Below, one piece after another: positions 1-12,754 of a stretch of 64,000 nt of DNA. Origin of the DNA: Sistotremastrum niveocremeum HHB9708. Lineage: Eukaryota > Basidiomycota > Agaricomycetes > Sistotremastrales > Sistotremastraceae. The translations under genes and the position numbers were made by a program. Below the pieces are notes generated by a model. It saw nothing but the letters and a program-made list of their open reading frames with translations, was not told the origin of the DNA and made no database searches. The first letter of the stretch is position 1. The number at the start of each line of letters is the position of its first letter. The DNA lies in the NCBI GenBank assembly GCA_001630475.1, contig KV419417.1, positions 198,174-262,173 on the forward strand, in the 5' to 3' direction.

Positions 1-175
1 CGGTGTTGAGACTCTTTCTCCAAGTAATCCCACCCGGATCCGGCTTCCCTAGGGTTTATAAGTCTTAAGCTTTAGAACTCGCGCTAGAGTCTCCGTTCCA
101 CCCTGTCAAATACCCTCTTCACCCTGAAGGGTCTGAAGCGACCCTCTCTCCCTGAATCTCGTCCCACTCGCAAAT

Positions 176-2283
176 ATGAGCTTATACTCGTCCCTCCCTC
201 TCACAGGCCGGCTGTGGGATAATCTCACGTGGGTGTTGCAATGTACTGGGATGGTACTGCTGCTCGTCGCTTTGTTATATCGCGTCTCGACAGCGCGGAA
301 ACGACTTCCCCTCCCCCCAGGTCCTCATGCCCTTCCTTTCATCGGAAGTGTCATGGACATGACCAAGGCAGATGGGTGGGATACCTATCATAAGTGGGCG
401 ACAGACCATGGTCAGTCTTCTTCCCAATCATAGAGATCCTCAATTTCTGACATGCGTTGATCTTAGGCGACGTAGTCTATGTCATGGTCATGGGGCAGCC
501 CGTCGTTCTGCTGAACACGCATGAAACAGCCACGGACTTACTCGTCAAGAGGTCGGCAATTTATTCGGATCGACCTGCTTTCACCATGGCTTCGAAAGTG
601 TGAGTCTCAAGATATTACGCCACTCGATTACCACTTCTGACGGGGGAAACTTCTAGAGGGGGGAATGAGAAAATTATGGCGGTCGCCCAGTATCACCGTC
701 CTCTGAAGACTATGAGGCGGTGGTTCAGTTTAGTGATGGGAACTCGGACTTCAGATCACTTTTGGGCCTTGCAAGATCAAATGATAAAGGGGTTCATTAA
801 GAACGTTTATCGAGATATCCAGAATGGAGATTCGGACGGGACCAATTTGCAGACAAGAATTAGATGGAGCGCTGCTGCGACCACTCTCCGCATCGCATGT
901 AAGCTAATTATCGGATGATGATAGTGTAACTACTGACCGTACCGCAGATGGCTATTCAGCGACTCTTGAAGATGATCCTATCCTTAAACAAGTAAATCCT
1001 GCTGTGCGTGATTTTTTGGAGGCTTGTAAGCCCGGATGGCTAGTTAATGTGATACCATCCTGTGAGTGATCCTGAAAAAAGGCGCTACACAGTACTCTAA
1101 CAATTCTTCTTCAAAGTGCGGCATCTTCCGACCTGGTTTCCTGGGGCGTCGTTCCTGAAGATCGGAAAAGAGTGGAAGAATAGACTAGAATCTCTGGCTC
1201 AAGACCCTGTGGAATTTGTGAAAGAACAAATGGTGAGTCGAAATATTCCATGTGTGTTCGATATTCTTACCCTGATAACAGATGAATGGAGTTGCTCCAC
1301 TCTCGTTTACGAGAGAACTGTTGGAAGAATACGGCCAGAAAATGACAATCGAACAGGAATTAGATATAAAATGGGCCGCCTTTGCGCTGTTCTCTGGTGG
1401 TACCGACACCGTTTCCTCAACGGTCTATGCTTTTTATCTCGCGATGACATTACATCCCGAAATCCAACGACGGGCTCAAGCCGAGTTAGATAGAGTGTTA
1501 GGTGGCAGAAGACTTCCGAATCTGCACGATCGACAAGCTGGCGCTCTCCCGTATATTGATGCCCTGGTTAAAGAGTTGACCAGATGGGCTCCGGTACTTC
1601 CAGCTGGTATACCGCATGTATTGAGACAAGAGGACGAATACCGAGGATGGAGAATTCCGAAGGGGACTTATGTTATTGCTAACCTTTGGTGAGCCCTTAT
1701 AATTCTGTTGTGGATTACGTCACTCATATTTACTGGATACTGTAGGACTATCAGCCGAGATGAAACGATATATCCAAATCCTATCGAGTTCAGACCAGAG
1801 CGTTTTTTGACGAAAGAGCATGGAGGTGACTGTGCGACGCAAGATGATATCCCGATGGATCCTAGTAAGATAAACTTCGGGTATGGAAAGAGGTACGTGA
1901 CAGTGCAGACAGTATAAAATCACATCGGATTAAATAGTGGAACAGAGGATGTCCGGGCCGGCATTTGGCCGAGCTCGGAGTATGGCTCTCAGTGGCGATG
2001 TCACTAGCTGTCTATAATATCAATGTCATCGACGGACATATACCTTCATCTACCAACTACGAGAGAAGTTCAATTTCGTAAGTCACCTTTTCCTGAGTCC
2101 GTCTGTAAATAAGACTGAGACACGCTGTTTTCCTGTCATTTTTCTAGTCGTCCGAGGCCATTCAAATGTCACATTACTATTCGATCGCAACAAGCAGAAG
2201 AATTGATCAGGGCGATACCTGATGACGATGCAACAGCGTGGGTGCAGCCTTATGCCAAAAAAGACTCGTCCGCTTTTGATTGA
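176..2283 (+). CDS. Cytochrome P450 monooxygenase, OrdA-like (P450 A)
   Basis: This is an ER-bound haem monooxygenase that oxidises a small hydrophobic substrate using CPR electrons; the substrate is unknown. The N-terminal membrane helix is followed by the LPLPPGP hinge. Later exons carry the I-helix GGTDTVSS, the K-helix ELTR, FRPERF and the haem loop FGYGKR, which is split by an intron before RCPGRHLAEL. The end is AWVQPYAKK. About ten exons join cleanly with GT-AG introns and I see no damage. The first ATG at 176 opens the anchor helix. It resembles fungal O-methylsterigmatocystin oxidoreductase (CYP64-type) proteins, as do seven other loci here. Family placement needs CYP nomenclature searches. 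A laccase follows on the same strand about 1 kb downstream. Confidence 0.9.
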
Positions 2284-3356
2284 TCCATTCATTTGGGTTG
2301 TACGTACTGTACGTATGATACCCTTCATTTCTTGGCTGAAAGGGACGGAACTGAGTGTATACATCTACCGCTTGCCATGAGTAATGTTCTGTATATATCG
2401 CCAAACAGACCAAACAAATTGTTGTACGACGTAGACCTGCATGCAGGTAGCTGAATAAATGCCATATAGAAAGAGAGCCGTAGAAAATCAAGGTCACGCA
2501 TATTTTTTCCGAATGACGAAGTGGAACCCATTTTTACACCATGGCCTATGAACTCTTCTCACCGAGATCTCGAGATCTGTGACGGAATCAAATTGACGGA
2601 ATAAACGTTGTTGGGCAGCCTCGTATTTGCGCTTGTTTGTGCGCCACCTTGTGCCTCTCGAAGTCACAGTCGCGAAACCCTTCCCACCGCCCATTACAAG
2701 GCACAATGTGAGTCTCTCCTATCTGTTCAAAAACGCAAGCTAGAATCTCACCTCAAGTTAAGGAACGTGCCCTATAGCGGCCAGACACGGAGCGCATCAA
2801 AGTCCGTTCTTCTACTGAGAACTTGAACTCGAGGATCTAGACCATGGAAACTATGATCTCTACGATTCGGGGTGCCAACAAATGGCTCAAATGAATTACA
2901 TACTGTCATGCGCCAATTTGATCCCGTCTCGCATTGATCGACTCCACGGCGCGCCCATCACCTCCCCGTGTCTAGCGCTGTATTGGAGCTCAGTGCATCA
3001 GCAATGACCAGGCCCTCTTATGGGAATGGGATGCTAAGGTCGACATACCTGATTTACCAGTCTCAAGCTGCTTCACGGAAACACGCGGTCAAGACCTGTT
3101 ATTCCGATGCCCTCACTCCAATATGCACCTGTTATTTGGCTTCCCAAGAAGTCAGTTCGAAGATATATCGAGATCGAGTTGCACCATCACTTTGATCTCA
3201 GACCACATCGGAACGCCCAAGGGCAGCCCTGTTCTAACGCTAGTACCTTCTTAGCTCGACGGAATCAAGCCATGCATTCTCGGGGTATCCCACATCCTTT
3301 CGAGGCATAAAAGATCGAAGTTGTGACGACTCCAGCCCTCTTCTGCTTGTGTCAGG
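2284..3356. other. Intergenic, P450 A to laccase
   Basis: I see no coding exon in this stretch; the short open frames lack family motifs. It should hold the P450 A 3' UTR and the laccase promoter. Confidence 0.5.
3307..3313 (+). promoter_or_regulatory. TATA-like box of the laccase
   Basis: ATAAAAG lies about 45 nt before the laccase ATG, a plausible core-promoter distance for a fungal gene. The call rests only on sequence and position. Confidence 0.35.
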
Positions 3357-5773
3357 ATGGTTGCATTCAGCTCCCTCCTTTCGTCCGTCCCATTCGCAAT
3401 CGCGATCGCTCGTTTCTTCAATCTCGAGACTCCTCAAGACCAGCTTCCTTTGCCAACTGACCTTGTAATCGAAGACGGTATCGATGCTTTAAGTTCATCT
3501 GCTTTCTCGACAAGGCATTATGGTTTGGAATTGAGAGGTGGTCTCGTTGCTCCAGATGGCTTTCCTCGAACGTGAGTCGGATTCAGCGCGTTACTCAAAT
3601 TGAGTTCTCGACCCTAATACTCTAAAGTGCCGTAACTATCAACAATGGCTTTGCGGGACCGCTCATTACCGCGCTCAAACATGACAGCCTTGAAATCAAA
3701 GTCAACAACCAGATCAGGAATCAGAACCTCTATCCTTTGACTTCTGTAGTACGTCACTGGCGTACGAGCAAATCTTGCAGATAGTGACATTTCCCTGCGT
3801 AGCATTGGCACGGTTTCTTCCAACATCGAACTGCAACCGAAGATGGTGTCGGCTGGGTCACCCAATGTCAGTGTGCACGACTGCCATACCCGCGGTTGAC
3901 TTAAAGAAAGACAGGCCCAATCGTACCTGGACGATTCTACGACTATCACTTCCATACTGCCGGTCAGACTGGGTATGAGTATTGTGATATGTCCTGGAAT
4001 GATTGATATTTATGGTTTAAATTAGAACCTATTGGTACCACAGTCACATGAAGAATCAGTATTGTGACGGTCTGCGTGGTCCACTCGTTGTATACGATCC
4101 TCAAGATCCCTTCCGCCATCTCTACGACATTGATGATGGTTCGTCAGGATAGTCTACGACTGCGAGCTGCTTACATAACCATTCGTAATAGCATCGACGG
4201 TGATCACATTGGCAGATTGGTACCATGTACCCTCCCAAAATGACTTCAATGGCAGTACCATCGCACCGTGAGTCTTCCAAATGCTCCTTGGACCTGCTCT
4301 CACAGTTCTTCAGGACGCCTGATTCGACCCTCATCAACGGCCGCGGTCGATATGTCGGAGGTCCTTTGGTCCCATTGTCCGTTATCAACGTGTTGCCGAA
4401 CAAACGATACAGGTACAAAGAGTCACATAAGACACGCTCGTCTCTCATGCCATTCCTCCAGATTTCGCCTCATCAATATCTCTTGCCTCCAGCGATTCAC
4501 AGTCTCTCTTGACGGTCACAATTTCACTGTCATAGAAGCTGACGGAGAACTCCATCAGCCTTATGTCGTTGATTCACTCGATATCTTCATCGGGCAACGT
4601 TACTCTGTTATCGTCGAGACCAACCAGACGATCAACAACTACTGTGGGTAAATCACCCTTTGCCGAGTATCCTTAATTCATTTGATCCTCATAGGGTTCC
4701 GCGCTGTCCCCGGTACTGCAATCGCGAATCAAACAAATTCTAGTGCGTCTTTCAACGATCCAATATTCTACCCCGTCTGACGACTCTTATTCATGATTAG
4801 CCGATCCTGGATTAAATAATGCTATTTTCCGCTATCAAGGAGCACCAATCAAAAACCCCGTCACAAACGCCGGCCCAGGCACGAACCCACTGATAGAAGC
4901 GAATCTCGTCGTATGTGTACAACTACAACTACCGGCGTGTAAAATCTAAGGTTCGCTGTAGCCTCTCATCAATCCTGGAGCGCCTGGCGGTGATGGTCCG
5001 CCAGATGTGGCCCATCAGCTCACAATCGGCCTTGGGGCCAATGGTGTACGATCTCTTCCTCAGTCACCCCGGATTTTCTCTCATCCTTTCCAGGGAATTC
5101 TGTATTGGACTATCAACGGCACTTCGTTCAATCCTCCCGGAACGCCTGTTCTTCTACAAATCTTAGCCGGTGCAACAACTGCACAGGACCTCCTTCCTCC
5201 CGGGTCCGTCATACCATTGCCACCGCAGGCTGTCGTTCAGATATCTATCCCTGATACGAATGGGGTGTTCGCGGCTCATCCATTCCACTTGCATGGGGTA
5301 CGTCGACCTTCCACCGATCGGTAGTTCATCGCTGACGCTGTTTTGCAGCACTCGTTTGATGTCATCCGATCTGCTGGTCAAACGGACTTCAATTATAAGA
5401 ATCCCCCGCGCCGCGATGTGGGTCCTGCCTCTCTCCAATGCTCGAGCATTTAGCCTCATCTCTCATGCAACTCCAGGTCGTCGCTGTCGACAACGGAAAC
5501 ATAACCTTCCGCTTCCGAACAGACAATCCCGGCCCATGGTTCCTACACTGGTCCGTTCTCCAATCTCCAGTCACTGACATCCGTCACTCATTCGATGATC
5601 GGCGATCTAGTCATATCGATTGGCACTTGAATCAAGGTCTTGCAGTCGTGTTCGCCGAAGATCCAAGCGGTGTTGTGCACGGGCCTAATGCTACGTTTGT
5701 TCCTTCGGCGTGGAAGTCGCTGTGTACGGCATTTGAAGAGTTCAAGCTGGCGAATCCCGATATGAAGCTTTGA
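3357..5773 (+). CDS. Laccase (multicopper oxidase, EC 1.10.3.2)
   Basis: Secreted blue copper oxidase that oxidises phenols and reduces O2 to water; typical of lignin and humus attack, pigment formation or phenol detoxification. The short hydrophobic leader [18 protein letters not shown] looks like a signal peptide. After removing about 14 short introns all four copper signatures are present: [39 protein letters not shown] and [16 protein letters not shown]. This gives ten ligand His plus the T1 Cys. The residue ten positions after that Cys is Leu, the class usually giving intermediate redox potential. Several copper motifs are split by introns (before HWHG, inside HLHG/HSFD and HC/HIDWH), so single-exon prediction fails here. 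The gene appears intact and ends with PDMKL and a stop. Confidence 0.93.
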
Positions 5774-6116
5774 GAGTTTTGAGGAAGCATCACCGAGTAG
5801 CACGCTCGGGGTTTGCCCCTCCATTAAAAGAAGATATAACCTGGTTCAAGCCGAATTTTGACTTGTAAAATAGTGTAAAACCCGCCAACATGCAATTGAT
5901 TCAGCATTCCTAGTTCAATTAACTCGGCGTGCTTCCAAAATATGGTGCCTCGGATCACATCGAACGGTGGATCTCTTCATATTGCTGGAAAATCTGCATT
6001 TTAATCCTCAATATCTTACAACACTCTAAAACTCCTAGAACCCCATAAAGGCTCTTGTAGTGCGCTCAAGCTGCAGCCTGAACTTCCGGTGGGGTGTAGC
6101 TAACAGTGAAAGTTGG
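5774..6116. terminator. Convergent 3' region, laccase and AKR 1
   Basis: This is the space between two converging stop codons. It is AT-rich with several TTGACTTGTAAAAT-like stretches and no coding signal. It presumably contains both polyadenylation regions; no single site can be fixed by eye. Confidence 0.4.
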
Positions 6117-7291
6117 TCACAGTTTGGGAGCAGGGGCGTTGGCGACATACGGAGCGTCCATATGCTTCATCTACGGGATGTCATCCGTTAGCGCTGAGGT
6201 GCGAAAGATCGCCAAAGTAAGCACGTACAATCTGATAGCGTCTGAAATGGACTTGTGAACCAGCATCGTCGATAGCTTGAACTTCTTCGGCGGTAAGAGG
6301 GGGTAATGAAGATGCAGCGAGATATTCCTGCAATCTCTCCCATTTGGATGTAGTCCTATCAGAATCATCTTGAGCACCGAGCTTCGGGGACGTGAGGAAA
6401 CGGAACGTACGTCAAGATGATAAGATCCTTGGCTTCAAGCCATTTCAAGAGGACTTGAGCATCCGTGATGTCCTGCTTGCCAGTGGTACTGATCAGACGT
6501 TGTCGGATCTTAGCGACGACGGGATCGACAGGGCCTCCTGGCTGTTTTACGATGGAAGTCAGGCCGCCGTAGGATTCGGTGGCGATGCCATGTTTCTTGT
6601 TGAATTCAAGAATGGGCTGGGCGGATTTGGCAGTGTAGGGATGATATTCGATCTGACGCACAATTAAGCACCAAGCAAGACAGAGAAGAGATGGTGTCTT
6701 GACAAACCTGATTGACTGCAGGGATGACCTTTGCAGTCTTCAACAGCTCTTCCAGATCTCCAACTCTGAAATTCGACACGCCGATCGTCTTTGCCAGTCC
6801 CTCTTTCTGGAAAGACTCAATCTCTTCCCACACCTCCTTCATACGGCCCACGACGAACATCGGACTATGGATCAAGAACATGTCCACATAATCGATCTGG
6901 AGCTTCTTCAAGCTTTCCAAGAAAGCCTCGCGAACGCTCTTTCCGGGTGGAAGCAATGTGAGCTTAGTGCAGATAAAGAGTTTGGGGCGGATGGATGGGC
7001 CGGCTTCAGCAATAGAGATCCCCAACGAATCTTCATTCTGATAGGCCTGAGCGGTATCGAGATGGGTGAAGCCAGCTTTGATCGCGAGACTCGCGGCTGC
7101 ATCTGCGCTCTTGCCAAAGTGCGCACCACTATGAAAAGCAAAATAAAGCAGACGTTGATCAGATAATATCCAGATGAGACATTTACGCCCGACGTGCTTA
7201 GCGCGATTAGATATAAGACTTACCCAGTGCCGAAGCCCAGAGCAGGAATCTTAGCGCCGTCGTTGAGAGTCTTAGTGCCGATATTAGCCAT
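6117..7291 (-). CDS. Aldo-keto reductase 1
   Basis: Cytosolic NADPH-dependent oxidoreductase of the AKR (TIM-barrel) superfamily, reducing aldehydes or ketones. It starts MANIGTKTLNDGAKIPALG, the usual AKR beta-hairpin. The catalytic tetrad is visible: Asp in HLDTAQ, Tyr in AYQNEDSLG, Lys in CTKLTLL and His in FLIHSP. The cofactor-side GVSNFRV and the C-terminal cap follow. Exons are separated by four or five short introns, and the final exon encodes MKHMDAPYVANAP. It is clearly paralogous to the AKR at 37.2 kb (shared SLKKLQ.DYVD.FLIH, ESYGGLTS and PGGPVD.VVAKI.QRL stretches). The earlier in-frame ATG at 7459 lies in the likely 5' UTR. Confidence 0.9.
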
Positions 7292-7664
7292 TTTTATTGT
7301 GCTGAACGATGAGGTCGAGAGATGGAGAGAGGACGAGATAGGAGGGTATGAGATGCCATGTCCGTTGTACTGGCTTGATATAGCGCAATTCTTCAGGACG
7401 TCAAACCCCTTGGAGGTAAACACTTCACGCCGACGGTCAAGACCGCTCCGACTCGTCATACGGCGTCTAGTTTCGATTAATACCCATCTCTCCCATGTAA
7501 ATCGAGGGGGAGGAAGGGTCTTTATTCCGGTAGCTACATTTCATGTTTCATCCGAGCTCAAACAATAAAAATACAGTAGCAGCACTGTCCATCAAAAAGA
7601 AAAAGGTGCCTGATACCCTCTTTGATCACGATTTACGATGTCGACAAACTTGGATGGAAGGCTC
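7292..7664. other. Intergenic, AKR 1 promoter side
   Basis: It lies between the AKR 1 start and the stop of the secreted protein, both on the minus strand. No coding pattern is seen; it presumably carries the AKR 1 promoter. Confidence 0.4.
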
Positions 7665-8595
7665 CTAAGCTGAGATCGCAGCGTGACAGGCAGCGTTCTG
7701 TGTCTCGCACTGAGATTCTTTGAATGCCACCCCACCGCCCTATGAAAAAGAGATGAGTTGAGTTGACATCATGACAGTAGGTAAAATCTTAGCCAAGAGG
7801 GACTTACATTGGCAGCATCGGCGCAAGCGTTGTGTTGCTCATCACAACTTCGTCCCAGAGCGCCAGCCTTTTGAATGAACTGAGATCCATTGACAATAAA
7901 TCCTTTCCCACCAGCCACAACGGGAGGAGGGAGACCGCCGAGGCTACCCGTGAAGGTCTGCACGTTCCCTGATCCCGAAGACGCCAAAGACGAGGAGGAG
8001 GATGAAGATGACGAACTAGCAGCGACCGAAGTAGCTGCTGCCTGCTCCGTAGATGTCGTCACCGATGCATTAGAATTGTCCGGGGTAGCGTTCGAAGAAG
8101 CAGAAGAAGCAGAAGAGGATGTGGATCCCCCTGTGACGGCTGCATTGAATGCATCAGCGGCAGCTTGTCCCGTCAATCCCGAAGCCGCTTGTTCTCCAGC
8201 AGTACAAGCGGAGACCGCAGCTATACGATCATATGTCACTTGCCGTCGTTCAAAGATAAAATGAAAACTTGCCGGCGGATGCCTTGCACGCGGACTGCAG
8301 TTGACCACAGATGAAGCTCGATATAACACCGATGTTGAGCGCTGAACCGTGATTAAAGCTTGCACTGTTCACGGGAGCGAAAGCTTCCGTATTACGCCCA
8401 TCCAGACCAGCGGCGAATTTAATGGTCGGGTTGGAGCACGAGCCAAAGTCCAGAGCAGCTGCACAAAGATAAGTGGATCAGACGCCATTCATCAATATTT
8501 GTAAGGGACCGACCTCGAGCTTTGTACTTTAAAGGTGCAGCAATGACAGCGGAAGAGAGAAGGAGGGCGGTTGTAATGAGGGATTTCGAAAACAT
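7665..8595 (-). CDS. Secreted Ser-rich, Cys-patterned hypothetical protein
   Basis: The first 20 residues (MFSKSLITTALLLSSAVIAAP) form a clear signal peptide. The mature part has a conserved-looking head with DFGSCSNPTIKFAAGLDGR and SFNHGSALNIG, then FICGQLQSACKASA. A low-complexity Ser/Ala/Thr linker follows, then QTFTGSLGGLPPPVV and a tail with regularly spaced Cys (SCDEQHNACADAAN, SQCETQNAACHAA). I recall this arrangement in a widespread family of fungal secreted proteins without known function; that is memory, not a search. Three or four introns are removed. An in-frame ATG five codons upstream (8610) would also work, but the second gives the cleaner signal peptide. It may be O-glycosylated and wall-associated. 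Confidence 0.8.
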
Positions 8596-9624
8596 GGCGT
8601 GTAAGATCAACCGGCCGACGATGGAGAAGCAAGGGTAGGATAGGCGGTGTCAGGAAAATTCAAGAGAGCAGAATGAATGAATGGGAGCCGTAAAAAGAAG
8701 GAGCACCTGGCCCTATGAAAAAATGCTACAGAAAAAGAAGGAGGAGAAACGAGACGAGAGACAAGAGATTAGCAACTTGAGAGGGGCTTGAAGTTTCTCA
8801 TGTCACTTATAAGTACCCAGCTATCGTCGTGGGCTCGCGTAACCCAAGAAACAGGGATAATACGGCACCTAGTAGCGTATATTACCGGTCGCAAGGAAAA
8901 TAAGATAAAGAACCTCAATAGAGCGACAGTAGTAAGCAAGGGTCAAGCTAGATACGCCGATCGCGAGAGCCGAAGAAAAAGAAAAGATCTTGAGTTCTCA
9001 GACTGGAGACAAGAGATAAAGGCAGAGATAGCACAAGAGAACACGACAACGAGAGTGTGGCGTTTGCGTGTCAAAGGTTCCAAATCGGAGCGTGAGTTGA
9101 AATAAGCTAAACTCTTTTGGGACTAGTCTCAACCCGCACAGGCTGGGGAAATTTCAATTGGAGTATCCTGACAGAATATCGCCGAAGATGCCTGGTCGTC
9201 TTGGAGGCCACGGCGTCGAAGAAAGGCAACTTGAGCACGGCGGTTGGCATGCAGACGTCAACGCGCTCGGCCTGAGACATTCTTTCGGGAATTATCTGAA
9301 CAGAGCGCTCTCAATAAACAGTGTACCGCCGTCTGGGCGCTGAGGTGTTGCGTTCAAGAGCTCTGTCCGGGATGCTGCCATGCAAACCGAGGTGGACGAG
9401 AGAGAGAACACCGGCAGATTCCGAAAGCTCGTCGCGTCGAAGGCGACGTCCTTCGCGATCGCTTCTCAATAGGCTTTGATCCGATTCCGAATTTCAAATT
9501 TGGTACTCTTCTAGCGACAGACGGTTCTGGTGCTGAAGCATAAATCATACATCGAACAAATACAAACAACACTCTAGGTCTCGAATCCGAGCTGTCGGAA
9601 CCATGCCCAAGTTTCCCGGTTTGC
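8596..9624. other. Intergenic, A/G-rich promoter region
   Basis: About 1 kb upstream of the secreted-protein gene. The first part is purine-rich on the plus strand (GAAGGAGGAGAAACGAG and similar). Open frames on both strands show arginine-rich, non-family protein sequence and are not called. Confidence 0.45.
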
Positions 9625-11141
9625 CTAGTACTCTCCAAATTCCACATGGCCAGTATCTGACGCATGAGAGCGTGCCTCCTTCTCCCCTTTGAGGCCCTTT
9701 CCGCAAACCTGTGAGACAAAGATGAAGTCATCAGCCTCCGACCCAACAGAATGGATGATTTTTGTCCTCTCGAGCAGTTCAAAATATTGAAAAGGGCCAG
9801 GCCCGCAACTCTCGTTGTCGCACGATGAAACGCAAGACTCACCTGGCATTTCAAATCGAAGGTCGCAGTGTTCGTGTACGCCTTTTTCGCTCTCAGCGCA
9901 CCCGCCAGTTTGGAGGCGCCATCCAGAACAGTTTGATCGCTCACATCGAATTTCGTTTCGTGGAAGTCTTCAGGCGCGTCGGGCATCGGGGCTAACGACA
10001 CTGCATCGTAGTGGATCCCGGAGTATAGGAGGATGCATCGAGATGTGTAGCCTGATTCAGAGCCAAACCGGTCTATCCTTCCTGTTTCAACGTCGATGGA
10101 CGCGATTTCCGTCGAATAGTGGGATGCGAAGATAGACAATTCTGGGATCGATCAAATTTGTGCGTTAAGACACATAACATCACGAGGTGTGACGAGCCAG
10201 GCTGCACCTATGGCACCTCCCCAGGCTGCTGGTTTGAGGATAGTTGAAATATATTCGTCCCGTGGTCGTCTAACATGATCATATGGAAAGGTTAGATATA
10301 CACACGCGTGAAGATGAATTGACAGTACCCCAAGACTGCCTCGTTCCAAGTAATTGGATCGTTTTTGATAGCCTCGGCAACCACTAAAGACACGAAGGAT
10401 ACCATCAGAATTGAATCGTCCTCTGTTACAAATAAGCCACGATATGGGATACCTTGGCGCAAACGAGGAGCAGCTGACATATTCTGCTCAAAGACAACAC
10501 CAGTAGACGAGAAAAGGCACGAGTTGTCATCTGGTACAACCTACACATTCATAGCGCATGTGAATTATCATTATGGAATCGGCGGTTAGGACATCCTGCC
10601 AAGCCAGCCTGATCAACTTACCCGGTGAATTAAAGTCCCACTCCGAATTGAAACTCTTTCTGGTCCAGATGAACTTGGTTTAGCAGATGCGGGTGGCGGT
10701 GCTCGGATTGGAGGTGCAGAGGCCGGCACCTTGCGATTTGCTCCCGGCGCAGCTCCAACCAGACTCGATGGTCCTCTCTGAGTCGTCGAAGACCCAGAAG
10801 TGTTCATTGGTTTTGATGAATGTGAAATGCCACCGCCACCAACAGCATTCGAGCCCTTGCTTTCGATGACCGTCAGCTGATCTCCAGGCTTGAGATTCAA
10901 ACTGGTGATTGGGAGTTCGGGAACTAGCGTCAGAGAACGAGGTGGATATCCAAGCTTCACTGTATGCATTGGTCAGGTTAGCCTCTCAAATTGGATCAGT
11001 GGCAGACGAACGATCTTGCAGGGCAGGTGGTATTTCCGTGAAAGAGAATACCATGGCCTGCAGGTCCTCTACAGATGCCGTATCGAGGTTGATTTCCATG
11101 GTGGATACGCCTTTGGGGTGTCTCAATCTGAGGGGTGCCAT
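9625..11141 (-). CDS. OTU1: Ubiquitin thioesterase OTU1 (YOD1 orthologue)
   Basis: Cysteine deubiquitinase of the OTU family. OTU1/YOD1 works with Cdc48/p97 in processing ubiquitinated proteins, for example in ERAD. The start MAPLRLRHPKGVSTMEI opens an N-terminal UBX-like domain (LKLGYPPRSLTLVPELP, LKPGDQLTV). A Pro/Ser linker follows. The OTU core has the catalytic DDNSCLFSS, then PITWNEAVLGRPRDEYIS, WGGAIELSIFA and the catalytic His in LYSGIHYDAV. The C-terminal C2H2 finger (CQVCGKGLKGEKEARSHASDTGH) ends at GEY. This is the full YOD1 domain order. About seven short introns are removed. It is a housekeeping gene within the metabolic neighbourhood. Confidence 0.9.
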
Positions 11142-11495
11142 TGCTGATGATGGTACGGAGGGCAAAGGGTGGGTAGAACTGGCAAGGAACGCGAATCCAT
11201 TGTCACCAAACGCTGACGCAATTGAGAGCTCTGGTATGTCCGGTAAGTCCGGATTATCTGATCGGCAAGAGCTGGGCTGCAGGTCCGGTGCAGGAGCAGG
11301 CTTTCGAAAATGTGCACATCAAACACAATCACACTATACGTTCTTTGTTCATTATGCATGTATTTTTTGACCACCATAGGCACAGAAGAATTTGTGATAC
11401 ATGTTGTTCACGATTCACCCAGAAAGGTACCATCGGGTGAACAACTTGAAGAACAGAGGCAGTAGGTCATTGATAATTTTGATGAATACCGTGCA
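11142..11495. other. Intergenic, OTU1 promoter and NmrA-1 3' side
   Basis: Nothing coding is seen. It contains the OTU1 upstream region and the 3' end of the next minus-strand gene. Confidence 0.4.
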
Positions 11496-12754
11496 TTATG
11501 GCAAAGGATCTATGCCACCTTCTTCGATGTGCCTCTGGACCGTCTTCCACTTCCAGAATGATTGCCGAGGATTGACAAGCTCTCTGTGGTTCTCTTCCGT
11601 ATAATCGAATTTGCCTTCTCCAGCAAAGAGCCTAAAAGATTCATCACCAACGTCATTATTATGCCTTAGAATCACAAAGAAAGCAATAAGAAAGGGACAT
11701 ACCGGACCCATTTTAGAAGATCGTTACTGTTGCTTTCCAATAACTCTTTTTTCCAGCTCCTCGCATCTTCGACTTGAAGTACAATTTTCTTACCGTACTT
11801 CTTCTCCGCAAAATCTTTGATTTGACTAATAGAAGGGGAGCTTCCGAATATACGGACGTCAGTCGGGACCGAATCCGCTGTTGAGGGTGAGATGGAAAGG
11901 ATGGCGAGGCGAGCTGTAGCAGAAGCAATGTCTGCACGAGCAGTGTAGGCTATGGGAAAGTTCGGAGAGCCAACACTGGTGAAAACGCCATTTGCGACGT
12001 CGAAGCCCGCTGGAAACCAAACGATTTATGGTCATTGTATGAGAGACGGCGGATCAAGACGCACTCCAGAGCTGTTCGAGTCGAAGTTATTATGGGATAG
12101 AGAGCAGATGTGTTTGCGACGTACACCAATGCCCTCGAGGAAGAAACCAGTATAGATCAGGACGACCTTCAGCTTGCCTCGTGATTTTTCAACTGCAGCC
12201 TTGACGTGCTCCTTTTTCAATCTCCAAATCTCAACGTCGACATCTATGAGCCTTTCATCTCTGGGAAGGCTAGGTCATCTTCCTAAATCAGGGCGAAGAA
12301 CAGAGACTTACAGACCAAATTCACTCGGAATATACACTTTAACTTTATTCTTCGCGAGTGCCTCGACGATATTGTCGTTCACGTTTTGCGGCACGTCTCC
12401 ATTGAGGACATTAACGAAGACATCAACGCCTCTTAATGCACTCCCAAGGCTCTTCGAATCGTCATAATCGACCTGGATTAGCTTTCCAGGCGAGTCGCCT
12501 CCAGCCCTGTCAATGAGCGATTGTAGCTCTCGTGCTTGAGCAGAGGTAGTCGATCGAGTCAAAAGGCGGATAGTAGAGAAGTGAGACACATAGGGTGCTT
12601 GAAGGACGGCTTTGGAAATGAAGAGACCTGATCATGCACATCGTCATAATCAAAGGCGACATCGTGGATGTGCCACGATACCTAGGCCACCTGTAGCGCC
12701 TGCGATTGCAAGAACGTATTGAGAGCGGCCACCGATAGCAGATGGAAAGGCCAT
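11496..12754 (-). CDS. NmrA-like / isoflavone reductase-like NAD(P)-binding protein 1
   Basis: Atypical short-chain dehydrogenase of the NmrA/isoflavone-reductase type, either a redox sensor or a small-molecule reductase. It starts MAFPSAIGGRSQYVLAIAG, giving the dinucleotide motif GATGGLG, followed by a Rossmann repeat with RLLTRSTTS and the helix-start motif VYIPSEFG. Later parts include HVKAAVEKSRGKLKVVLIYTGFF, a substrate-domain exon and the tail SFWKWKTVQRHIEEGG. About six short introns are removed. It is a tandem paralogue of the gene at 13.1-14.3 kb (same KVKVYIPSEFG, ELVNP..S.WKWKTV). The reading frame appears intact. The substrate is unknown. Confidence 0.85.

Noticed and set aside
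7890-8264. Acidic 124-codon plus-strand frame
   Set aside because: Reverse complement of the Ser/Ala-rich linker of the secreted protein; acidic composition is a shadow.
8788-9105. Arg/Lys-rich plus-strand frame
   Set aside because: Composition reflects purine-rich DNA; no conserved motif or splice partners.
9354-10139. 261-codon minus-strand frame
   Set aside because: Only its first part is an OTU1 exon; the rest runs through an intron and past the true stop in another frame.
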